A stretch of 64,000 nucleotides of DNA. It comes from Streptomyces massasporeus (GTDB lineage: Bacteria > Actinomycetota > Actinomycetes > Streptomycetales > Streptomycetaceae). Below, piece after piece: positions 8,475-15,877 of this stretch. Position 1 is the first letter of the stretch. The number at the start of each line of letters is the position of its first letter. The notes under the pieces were generated by a model, which saw only the letters and a list, made by a program, of their open reading frames with translations, ran no database searches and had not been told where the DNA came from. Made by a program: the position numbers and the translations under genes. The stretch spans positions 1 to 64,000 of the forward strand of contig NZ_BMSE01000014.1 of the NCBI RefSeq assembly GCF_014648995.1, given 5' to 3'.

Positions 8475-9339
8475 CCCAGGCGCCGGCCGCCACCGCCAGG
8501 CCCAGCAGGCACAGCAGCCAGGACACCGTGCGCAGGGTGGCGGTGAGGGCGTCGTAGACCGCGCCCGCGGCCGGGCGGTGCAGGGCGTCGGGCAGGTCGG
8601 CGAGGGTGAGGCGGCGGCCGATCGCCACGGCGAGGACCAGCAGCGCGCCGCCCAGGGCCGTGCCCAGCCCGAGGGCGGTGACCGCGCGGCGGCGGCACGC
8701 GGCGACGGCGATCGCGGCGACCGCGAGGACGGCGGCGGCGAGCGGCAGCCAGAAGGCGGCGGTGTCCAGCACGTGGTACCCCTTGCGCAGTCGGTCCACG
8801 TCCTCGGCCGGAAGCACCGGGATCCGCGTGTGCGTGACCGGGATGCGATGGGCGAACGGCACGTGGTCGTCGGAGAATTGCTGCTTGACCCGGGCGATGA
8901 CGGGAGCGGCGTCGACGGTGACCGGGGCTCCGCGGGTCCCGTCGTCGCGCAGGGCGCGCAGCACCGCGTCGTGCACGGCCCGGTTCGCCGCGTCCCAGGC
9001 CGCGCGGTAGGCCTCGGTGCGGGTGAAGGAACGGGCCGCGTCGTGCACGAAGGGCCCGACCGCCCCGCGCAGCGGGCCGGTGTCGACCTCGCGCCCGGCC
9101 TGCCGCATGACGCCCTCCCCCATGGCGTCCGCGACCGCGCGCCGCACGTCCGGGTCGGCCGCGAGCGGCGCCATCGTCCGCACGTAGCGGCCGGTGTCGG
9201 TGAGCCCGTGGGCCGCCCAGGACGCGAGCGCCCCGAACGGCACGAGCAGGCACGCGAGGGTGAGCAGAACGGCCGACAGGGCGTTCCGCGCTCGTGGGGG
9301 CGCCTTCTCCGGTCGGGGCGCCAGGTCGCGCTCGGACAC
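8371..9339 (-). CDS. Membrane protein with large extracytoplasmic region
   Basis: About 322 residues. One N-terminal helix (NALSAVLLTLACLLVPFGAL), a soluble region of roughly 160 residues (DTGRYVRTMAPLAADPDVRR, AWDAANRAVHDAVLRALRDD) that probably lies outside the membrane, then three C-terminal helices (AFWLPLAAAVLAVAAIAV, GLGTALGGALLVLAVAIG, TVSWLLCLLGLAVAAGAWV). The architecture resembles conserved actinobacterial integral membrane proteins with a ring-shaped outer region; function unknown. The GTG at 9339 is a tentative start; the purine tract before it is very close and the frame is open to 9642. The last 104 bases are antisense to the end of the MocR gene. Confidence 0.7.
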   Translation of the reverse strand: MSERDLAPRPEKAPPRARNALSAVLLTLACLLVPFGALASWAAHGLTDTGRYVRTMAPLAADPDVRRAVADAMGEGVMRQAGREVDTGPLRGAVGPFVHDAARSFTRTEAYRAAWDAANRAVHDAVLRALRDDGTRGAPVTVDAAPVIARVKQQFSDDHVPFAHRIPVTHTRIPVLPAEDVDRLRKGYHVLDTAAFWLPLAAAVLAVAAIAVAACRRRAVTALGLGTALGGALLVLAVAIGRRLTLADLPDALHRPAAGAVYDALTATLRTVSWLLCLLGLAVAAGAWVTGRYGPRLAARRHGRGSAVPVADQVPEPTRARA

Positions 9340-9496
9340 CCTTCCAGGCAACGGGCCCCGGGCCGGGCCCGCGAGCGCTGCGACGCCCTCCGCCGACCCG
9401 TCCGCCGCGCCGATGGGCACTCCACCTGCGAGAAGCGGCGCCGGCCGCCCCCGGTGCCGGGCTCCCCCGAACGGGTGCCCCGGCCCCCTTCCGACC

Positions 9497-9937
9497 TCAG
9501 CCGATGCGCCGGCCCGCGGCGTCCTCGTGCGTGTAGTAGCGGTAGAACACCATCGCGAGGACGCTCGCCCCCACCGCGAGCCCCAGGCCGCTGGAGCTGA
9601 GCACGGACGCACCGGACTGGCTGTACAGGAAGCCGGTCGCACCGCCCGCGAAGACGAACCAGCACACCGCGTGCAGTTCGCGGCGCAGCAGCGGCGCCAC
9701 CGCGCACACGGCGGCGAACAGCACGGCGAACACGAGCGCCGTGACGAACCCGAACAGCAGGTTCCAGCCCGTGATGGGCCCGGCGTCGCGCCGGATGGCC
9801 GCGGCCCAGTAGCCGTAGGTGAGCCCGAGCACGATGGGCAGGCCCACCTTCACGGCGAGGTGGGTCCGCGCGCCGAAGACGTCGGGCCGGCGCCGTGGCG
9901 TGATCATCCTGCGTGAGGCGGGTGCCGCATGAGCCAT
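9497..9937 (-). CDS. Small four-helix membrane protein
   Basis: 146 residues beginning MAHAAPASRRMITPRRRPDV. Four hydrophobic helices are visible: VGLPIVLGLTYGYWAA, LLFGFVTALVFAVLFAAVCA, AVCWFVFAGGATGFLY and GLGLAVGASVLAMVFYRY. A basic cytoplasmic N-terminus precedes them. GAGGAG 7 bases before the ATG supports the start. I do not recognise a function. It is divergent from the PP2C phosphatase gene with about 120 bases between them. Confidence 0.7.
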   Translation of the reverse strand: MAHAAPASRRMITPRRRPDVFGARTHLAVKVGLPIVLGLTYGYWAAAIRRDAGPITGWNLLFGFVTALVFAVLFAAVCAVAPLLRRELHAVCWFVFAGGATGFLYSQSGASVLSSSGLGLAVGASVLAMVFYRYYTHEDAAGRRIG

Positions 9938-10057
9938 GACAGCTCTCCTCTCTGTCCCTGCCCCTGGATCCAGGGCACACCTGCGGGCAGCCCCTGGCAA
10001 GTCGGCGGTACGGGGGAACGGGATGCGGCCGCTGCGGGCCCGTGTTTCGCTGGGGCC

Positions 10058-11395
10058 GTGAGCCGCCACCGCGAGGGGCACGGCCCGCTCGTCCGGCACG
10101 CGCGGGCCGGGCGCCGTGACGTCGTGCGGCGGCAGGAGCTGCTGCGGGTGCGGGGCCGCAGCGTGGCCTGGGTGCCGCCGCTGCTGCTGCTCGTCGCCAT
10201 CGCCGTGGCCGACTACCACACCATCGGCGAGTTCCGCATGATCTCCTGGATCGTGCTGGTGCCGGCCATCGCCGCCTCGATCTGCGGGGTGTGGGGCACG
10301 GCCCTCTTCGCCGTCCTCTCCCTGGTGACGTACGTCGTCGCCGACAGCGCCTGGCCGCACGAATACCGGGCGGGCCGCGCCGACTTCGTCCTCGTCGCCC
10401 TCGGCGGCATCCTCGCCACCCTGGCCTGCGCGATCCGCGTGCGCGACGAGAACCGCGCGCTGCACATGAGCGACGTCGCCGACACCGTCCGCCGTACCGT
10501 GCTGCGCCCGCTGCCGCCCGGCTGGGGCGGCCTCGACCACGCCGGTGTGTACCTCACCGCCGACGCCCAAGCCCGCGTCGGCGGCGACTTCTACGACATC
10601 CAGCCCGGCCCGCACGGCACCCGGGTGCTGCTCGGCGACGTGCAGGGCAAGGGCCTGGGGGCGGTGGAGGCGGCGGCCGCGCTGCTCGGCACGTTCCGTG
10701 AGGCCGCGTACCACGAGACGGAGCTGGTGACGGTCGCCGAACGGCTGGAGACGCGGATGGTCCGGCACCGCGGGCACACCGTCGCCCTGGGCCGCTCCGA
10801 CGGCGACCGGTTCGCCACGGCCGTCCTGCTCGCCTTCCCCGACGACGAGGGGGAGGCGGTGGACGTCCTGCTGTTCGGGCACGAGCCGCCGCTCGCCGTC
10901 GGGCCGGGCGGGGTACGCACCCTGTCGGCCGGGGCCGGGCTGCCGCTCGGCTGCCGGGACCTCGCGCCCGGGCCGCCCCGGACCCGGCGGTGGCGGGTCG
11001 CCGCCGACGAGACGCTGCTGCTGGTGACGGACGGCGTGACCGAGGCCCGTGACGGCACCGGCGCGTTCTATCCGCTCGCCCACGAGGTGACCCGGGCCGT
11101 AGCCGAGGACCCCGGCACCGCCGAACCGGCCCGCCTCGCCGCCTTCGTACGGGACGGCACACTGCGGCACGGCGGCGGGCGCCTGGGCGACGACACCACG
11201 GTGTTCGCCGTCCGCAGGAGACCCGGGGGTGGATCCGGGGGCGGACGCGGCGGCGGAGCCGGGGGCCGACCCGGCGGCGGACCCGGGAGCAGGCCCGGCG
11301 GCGGACCCGGCGGCGGACCCGGGAGCAGACCCGGCGGCGGACCCGGGAGCGGACCCGGGGGCGAAGCCCCCGAAGGCGGACGTTTGCGGTCCTGA
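10058..11395 (+). CDS. Membrane PP2C-family (SpoIIE-type) serine phosphatase
   Basis: 445 residues. Residues about 30-125 hold three transmembrane helices (AWVPPLLLLVAIAV, ISWIVLVPAIAASICGVWG, DFVLVALGGILATLACAI). Residues about 150-390 are a SpoIIE-type PP2C domain with ARVGGDFYDI, LLGDVQGKGLGA, LLLVTDGVTEARD and GDDTTVFAVRR, which supply the metal-binding aspartates. Such proteins dephosphorylate anti-anti-sigma factors in Streptomyces partner-switching cascades; the target here is unknown. A C-terminal tail of about 50 residues is nearly pure Gly/Pro/Arg/Ser, encoded by short repeats at 11219-11372. The GTG start is the first good one before the basic head; upstream frame is open. Confidence 0.87.
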   Translation: MSRHREGHGPLVRHARAGRRDVVRRQELLRVRGRSVAWVPPLLLLVAIAVADYHTIGEFRMISWIVLVPAIAASICGVWGTALFAVLSLVTYVVADSAWPHEYRAGRADFVLVALGGILATLACAIRVRDENRALHMSDVADTVRRTVLRPLPPGWGGLDHAGVYLTADAQARVGGDFYDIQPGPHGTRVLLGDVQGKGLGAVEAAAALLGTFREAAYHETELVTVAERLETRMVRHRGHTVALGRSDGDRFATAVLLAFPDDEGEAVDVLLFGHEPPLAVGPGGVRTLSAGAGLPLGCRDLAPGPPRTRRWRVAADETLLLVTDGVTEARDGTGAFYPLAHEVTRAVAEDPGTAEPARLAAFVRDGTLRHGGGRLGDDTTVFAVRRRPGGGSGGGRGGGAGGRPGGGPGSRPGGGPGGGPGSRPGGGPGSGPGGEAPEGGRLRS

Positions 11396-11460
11396 GACCC
11401 TCCTTTGCAGCCGCAGCGGTTACGGTGCTGACGTACGTGATCGACACAGGGGGTGGGGCC

Positions 11461-12522
11461 ATGCCCGGAACCGTGCTGCTGCTGGCGGCCTCGCCGGTGG
11501 GCAGGGGGCGCCTGGTGGACGCCGCCTCGGTGCTCCCCGTCCTCGCCGCCGTGGCGCCCGCGGTGCTGTCCGGCACCGACACCGCGAACGTCGTCGAACT
11601 CGCCGACCCGCTGGAGCCGCAGGCCGTCCTCACCCGGCTGCGCGCCGCAGCCGCGGCCCCCGGGCCCCTCACCGTGTACGTCGCCGGGCAGCTCCAGCTC
11701 GACCGCCGGCAGCGCCTGCCCCACCTCGCGCTGGCCCGCACCACCGCCTCCACCGCCCGCTACACGGCCTTCCCCTGGCACTGGTTCCGGGAGGAACTGC
11801 GGCTCAGGCCGGCCGGCGCCACGACCCTCCTGCTCGACCTGCACGCCGACGCCGAGACCTGGGAGCTGCTGCGGAGCACCCCGCTGGACTCGGGGCGCGG
11901 CAACGCCGTTCACGGTCGCATCGCGCCCCCGCCCTCCAGACGCACGGTCGCGGCCCCGGCGTACATGAAGGCCGTCGCGACGATCCTGCGCAGCGGATTC
12001 CGGCCGCCCGTCGAGCAGTTGCACCAGCAGGCGCTGACCCGGATCGCGCCGGAGAGCGCGGGCACGGACCTGGTGTTGAGCACGCCCGGCCCGACGGGCG
12101 GGGATCCGCACGCCGCCATCTCCGCCGCCGTCCAGGCCGGCCGGCACCCGGACGCCGACGCGCTCGCCGCCCGGCACGAGCAGGCCGCCGTCGCCGCGCA
12201 CGGGCCCGCGTCCGAAGAGGCCCTGCACTGGGCCGAGGTACGGGCCGACCTGGCGATGTTCGCCGGGGACGCCGCCCGCAGCTGCCGCACCTGGCTGATG
12301 ATCGCCACCGCCCGTCTGAACGCCGGGCAGGCGCCGGACGCCCCCGCCGTCGAGGCCGCCGTGGACCGGGCCCACCACCAGTGGGGCCAGGTCCACGACA
12401 CCGCCCCCGCCCGTGAACTGGGAGCAGCGCTCGCCGCGTTGCGCGGGCGGGTGCCCGGGCGGCGCGAAGGAGCACTGGACCATGTGCAGCGCCAGCTGAG
12501 GCAGTTGCAGACCCAGGGCTGA
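11461..12522 (+). CDS. Degenerate caspase-like / TPR-like protein, first gene of the caspase locus
   Basis: 353 residues, not assignable to a named family by eye. The pattern YVAGQLQLD (residues 73-81), then about 45 residues later TTLLLDLHAD (121-130), lines up with the caspase protein encoded downstream (YFAGHAVTS ... VVVILDCCYAG). The catalytic His would be Gln77 and the Cys positions are replaced, so it may be an inactive caspase-fold domain. Residues 230-350 are helical and resemble tetratricopeptide repeats (EEALHWAEVRADLAMFAGDA). The ATG at 11461 follows GGGGTGGGG. It lies 115 bases before the EACC1 gene and in the same orientation, and contains no TTA codon. Confidence 0.75.
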   Translation: MPGTVLLLAASPVGRGRLVDAASVLPVLAAVAPAVLSGTDTANVVELADPLEPQAVLTRLRAAAAAPGPLTVYVAGQLQLDRRQRLPHLALARTTASTARYTAFPWHWFREELRLRPAGATTLLLDLHADAETWELLRSTPLDSGRGNAVHGRIAPPPSRRTVAAPAYMKAVATILRSGFRPPVEQLHQQALTRIAPESAGTDLVLSTPGPTGGDPHAAISAAVQAGRHPDADALAARHEQAAVAAHGPASEEALHWAEVRADLAMFAGDAARSCRTWLMIATARLNAGQAPDAPAVEAAVDRAHHQWGQVHDTAPARELGAALAALRGRVPGRREGALDHVQRQLRQLQTQG

Positions 12523-12603
12523 GCCGTGTGCGCGTGGCGTGAAGGGGGCGTGCCATCGCTTTCGCCGGTGACGTCACGGGTCTGCCGCCGGGGCCTGACC
12601 CGG

Positions 12604-12625
12604 TGTCATGATGTCGGGCATGACA
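12604..12625 (+). promoter_or_regulatory. Inverted repeat before the EACC1-caspase operon
   Basis: TGTCATG (12604-12610) and CATGACA (12619-12625) are perfect 7-base arms around an 8-base spacer. The site ends 12 bases before the preferred GTG start of the EACC1 gene, so it could be an operator in the promoter or leader of the caspase operon. The binding protein is unknown. Confidence 0.45.
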
Positions 12626-12637
12626 GAGGGGGACCAA

Positions 12638-12973
12638 GTGGCTGTCTTAGGCGTGCGCGTCCGGCTGGGCGCCGGCGCGACCGTGGACGACGTCAGAGCT
12701 CTGAAGACGTGGCTGGAGCGCGAGGAGCCGCTGGAGGAACTGCTCTCCGGCCGGCACCTGCGCATCGAGGAGCGAACCGGCACGGACGGGACCCCGGGAC
12801 GCCTCGGGCCCGACCTCGAACTCGTGCTGAAACTCCTCGGTGACGTCGTCACGGTCGCGGCGCTCACCGAGTACACCGCCCGCGCGGTGAAGACCTGGAC
12901 GAACAACCGCCGTCGGCTGCAGGACGGCGATCCCGATCCGCAGATCCGCCCACTGGACCCCGACGGGGAGTAG
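12638..12973 (+). CDS. EACC1-type effector-associated small protein, TTA-containing
   Basis: 111 residues resembling the EACC1 family (effector-associated constant component 1). Visible features are an N-terminal strand, then DVRALKTWLEREEPLEELLS, LGPDLELVLKLLGDVVTVAAL and a terminal helix TARAVKTWTNNRRR. EACC1 proteins have been described by comparative genomics as constant partners of variable effectors such as caspases in predicted conflict systems; no biochemical role is established as far as I know. The GTG at 12638 has AGGGGG five bases upstream; ATGs at 12608, 12611 and 12620 are in frame but overlap the inverted repeat. Codon 4 (12647-12649) is TTA, so translation should depend on bldA. 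The caspase gene starts 3 bases after its stop. Confidence 0.75.
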   Translation: MAVLGVRVRLGAGATVDDVRALKTWLEREEPLEELLSGRHLRIEERTGTDGTPGRLGPDLELVLKLLGDVVTVAALTEYTARAVKTWTNNRRRLQDGDPDPQIRPLDPDGE

Positions 12974-12976
12974 GCG

Positions 12977-15877
12977 GTGAGCCGCTTCGACCCGCGCGGC
13001 AAGGCGAACCGGGCGCTGCTGGCCGGTGTGTCCGAGTACGACCACACGGCACCGGATCCCCAGGGCGTGGCCGGTCAGCTCCCGGCCGTGCGGCACAACC
13101 GGACCACACTCGAGGACGCGCTGCACCGGGGCGGGGTGTTCGGCGCGGGCGAGGTGCGGACCCTGGCCTCGCCGGCCCCGGACGACTTCACGGGCGCGCT
13201 GCGCCGCGCCTGCCGCGAGGCCAGAGGGCTGCTGCTGCTCTACTTCGCCGGGCACGCAGTCACCTCCACCTCCGGCAACGAACTGCACCTCCAGATGCGC
13301 ACCGCGCGGGTGCTCACGAGCCACGGGCTGCCCGGCTCGGTGAGCTTCAGCCAGGTGCTGGGCGAGCTCGCCGAGAGCAACGCCGAGCAGGTGGTGGTGA
13401 TCCTCGACTGCTGCTACGCGGGCAACGCCGCGGGGATCTGGCACCGCTTCGACGATCCGAAGCGCAAGAAGCACAAGATCCTGCTGCTGATGAGCGTGCA
13501 GCCCAACCGCTGCATCCTGGGCGGGGACGCCGACGTGGCGACACCCTTCACCCGCGAACTCACGGGTGCCCTCGACGCGGGCGGCGAGGTGTGGCTCTCC
13601 GGGCTGTACGCCGCGGTGAAGGAGCGGATGGCCGCGGCGAAGTACCGGGCGGAGGACGACGATCCGCAACGGCCACAGGCCCTGGCACCGCCCTGGGACC
13701 CGGAGGCGGACGTGCTGCTGGCGGCGGGTCCTGCGGCGCCCCCGCCCCCGCCTGCGGGCGACCCCTGGCTCCCCCGATTACGGGCTCTGCTCACCCGCGG
13801 CGCCGGAGAGATCGGTGGGCGGGAGGTCGGTACTGGGGAGGCCGGTGGGCCGGGGGTCCGTGCCGGGGAGACTGGTGGGCGGGAGGCCGGTGCCCCGAAC
13901 GCCGGTGCCGGGAAGGCCGGTACCCCGGGCACTGGTGCTGGGGAGCCCGGTGCCCGGAAGACCGGTGCTGGGGAGGCCGGTGCCCGGAAGACCGGTGCTG
14001 GGGAGGCCGGTGCCCGGAAGACTGGTGTCGGGGAGGCCGATGTCCCGAGCGCCGGTGCTCGGCAGGCCGATGCCCCGAACACCGGTGCCGGAAAGGCCGG
14101 TGAGCGGAAGGCCGATGCCCCGGGGACCGGTGCCCGGAGGGCCGGCAGCCGGAAGGCCCGTGCCCGAAAGCCCGCCACCCGCTCCGGACGCATCGTGCCG
14201 GCGGTGCTGCTCGCCCTGCTCGTCACCGGCGTCGGTGGCTACGGCATCCTCGCCCTGACCGGCGAGTCCGCCCTCTGCGGGCCGTCCCTGGAACTGCGTG
14301 TCCTCACCGACCCCGACCTGGAGCCGGTGATCCGAGCAGCGGCGGACGCGTACGTCACCTCGGACGCCAACACCACCGGCGACGGCTGCCGGCGCAGCGG
14401 CGTCACCGTCAACAGCGCGGGTGCCGTGGCCGTGGTGACCGCGCTGGGCGAGCGGACCGACGCCTGGCAGCAGCCCCGCGAGGACGACAACCCGCAGCGG
14501 GACGTCGGCCCGCAGCCGGACGTGTGGATCCCCGCCGCCCGCGCCGACGTCGACCGGGTCACCTCGGCCGCGGCCCGGGAGGACCGCGTCTTCGCCCGGC
14601 TGGAGCCGCAGGACGGTCCCCTCGCGTACTCGCCGGTCGTGCTGGCCGTGCCGAAGGCACGCGGCGCCGGTCTCGACCCCACCGGCCGGTCGCTGGCCGA
14701 GCTGCTCGACGACCTGGAACAGGCCGACGCCACGACGGAACTGCACCGCTCCGACCCGGAGTCCACCGACTCGGCGCTGCTGGCGACCATGGCCCTGTAC
14801 GGCGACAGGCCCGGGGCGCGCGGCGCGGCCGACGCACGCGCCGCCGAGCAGCGCCTCGCCCGGACCGCACGGCCCGAGCCCTCGGCCGCGCGGCTGCTGT
14901 GCACGCTGCCCGGCGACCACGCGGTGGACGGCCGCAGCACGGCCCTGGTACCGGAGTTCCTGCTGAAGACGGGCCTCGGCTGCCACCCGGCCACCCGTGT
15001 CCCGCGCGTCGCCGCCTACCCCGACGACGTGCCCGGTCTGGAACCGGCGTTCGTGCGGGTGCGCTGGGAGGACGGCGACCGGGACGCCGAGGCGCGGGAC
15101 GACGCGGTGGACCGCTTCCGCACCTGGCTGACCGGGACGGGCGGCCGGGCGGTGCTCGGCGAGCACGGCTTCAGGTCCGCGACCGGTGAACGCGGCCTGC
15201 TCGACGCGGCGTCCGCCCCCGAGGGGCTCGCCGAGTCCGTCCGCCCGGCCCGGCGGGCCGACCCCGCGACGATGGATCGGGCACTGGAGCGATACGGCAA
15301 CGCGCACGGCCCAGGCCGCGTCCTGTTCCTGCTCGACAGCTCCGGCTCGATGGCCGGCCGGTGGGACGGCTCCAGCGGCGGCCCCGGCATCCTGAAGCAG
15401 ACCCTGCCCGGGCTCGGCGGGGAGGACGAGTACGGCGTGTGGGCGGTGCACGGCACCGGCGACCGTACGCACTCCGCGCTTCTGCCCTTCGGCACGCACG
15501 AGCGCTCCGCTGCCGAACGGGCCCTGGACAAGGCCGAGGTGCGGGACGCGGAGGCCGATCCGTCCGGGGCCCTGCGGGACGCCCTGGAGTTCATGCGGGA
15601 GCGCGGCACCGACGAGCGGCCGCAGCTGATCGTGTACCTCACCGACGGCGAGGACGACGGACGCCTGACCGGCAAGGCCCTCGAGGACGTCCTCGACCGG
15701 GCCCGCGCCGCGGGCGCGCCGGTGGCCATGGTGTCCCTGAGCAGCTCCGGCTGCGACCAGGGCCGCCCCGCCCCGCGCGTCGCCGAGGCCGGCCGGGGCC
15801 GCTGCCTGGACGTCGGGGACGACCTCGTGCCCGCCCTGCACGACGAGGTCGCCCGCACCGGAATGGGGGAGGAATGA
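12977..15877 (+). CDS. Caspase / transmembrane / solute-binding-like / vWA fusion protein, TTA-containing
   Basis: A 966-residue mosaic. Residues 10-250 are a caspase-fold peptidase (C14-like) with catalytic His93 in LLLYFAGHA and Cys146 in ILDCCYAG. Residues about 275-395 are a Gly/Ala/Lys/Thr-rich linker of 10-residue repeats (AGARKTGAGE). One transmembrane helix follows (about 405-428, RIVPAVLLALLVTGVGGYGI). Residues about 435-760 resemble an extracellular solute-binding domain, and about 775-966 form a vWA domain with the metal site DSSGS at 787-791 and YLTDGEDDG. The predicted topology puts the caspase inside and the binding and vWA domains outside. GGGGAG precedes the GTG. Codon 268 (13778-13780) is TTA. 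The stop overlaps the start of the lipoprotein gene by one base. Confidence 0.88.
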   Translation: MSRFDPRGKANRALLAGVSEYDHTAPDPQGVAGQLPAVRHNRTTLEDALHRGGVFGAGEVRTLASPAPDDFTGALRRACREARGLLLLYFAGHAVTSTSGNELHLQMRTARVLTSHGLPGSVSFSQVLGELAESNAEQVVVILDCCYAGNAAGIWHRFDDPKRKKHKILLLMSVQPNRCILGGDADVATPFTRELTGALDAGGEVWLSGLYAAVKERMAAAKYRAEDDDPQRPQALAPPWDPEADVLLAAGPAAPPPPPAGDPWLPRLRALLTRGAGEIGGREVGTGEAGGPGVRAGETGGREAGAPNAGAGKAGTPGTGAGEPGARKTGAGEAGARKTGAGEAGARKTGVGEADVPSAGARQADAPNTGAGKAGERKADAPGTGARRAGSRKARARKPATRSGRIVPAVLLALLVTGVGGYGILALTGESALCGPSLELRVLTDPDLEPVIRAAADAYVTSDANTTGDGCRRSGVTVNSAGAVAVVTALGERTDAWQQPREDDNPQRDVGPQPDVWIPAARADVDRVTSAAAREDRVFARLEPQDGPLAYSPVVLAVPKARGAGLDPTGRSLAELLDDLEQADATTELHRSDPESTDSALLATMALYGDRPGARGAADARAAEQRLARTARPEPSAARLLCTLPGDHAVDGRSTALVPEFLLKTGLGCHPATRVPRVAAYPDDVPGLEPAFVRVRWEDGDRDAEARDDAVDRFRTWLTGTGGRAVLGEHGFRSATGERGLLDAASAPEGLAESVRPARRADPATMDRALERYGNAHGPGRVLFLLDSSGSMAGRWDGSSGGPGILKQTLPGLGGEDEYGVWAVHGTGDRTHSALLPFGTHERSAAERALDKAEVRDAEADPSGALRDALEFMRERGTDERPQLIVYLTDGEDDGRLTGKALEDVLDRARAAGAPVAMVSLSSSGCDQGRPAPRVAEAGRGRCLDVGDDLVPALHDEVARTGMGEE
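13801..14160 (+). repeat. Coding tandem repeat in the caspase linker
   Basis: About twelve imperfect 30-base units with core GGTGCCCGGAAGACCGGTG, nearly identical at 13940-14030. They encode decapeptides such as AGARKTGAGE and so form the flexible, basic linker between the caspase domain and the membrane helix. Copy number is probably unstable between strains. Confidence 0.75.
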
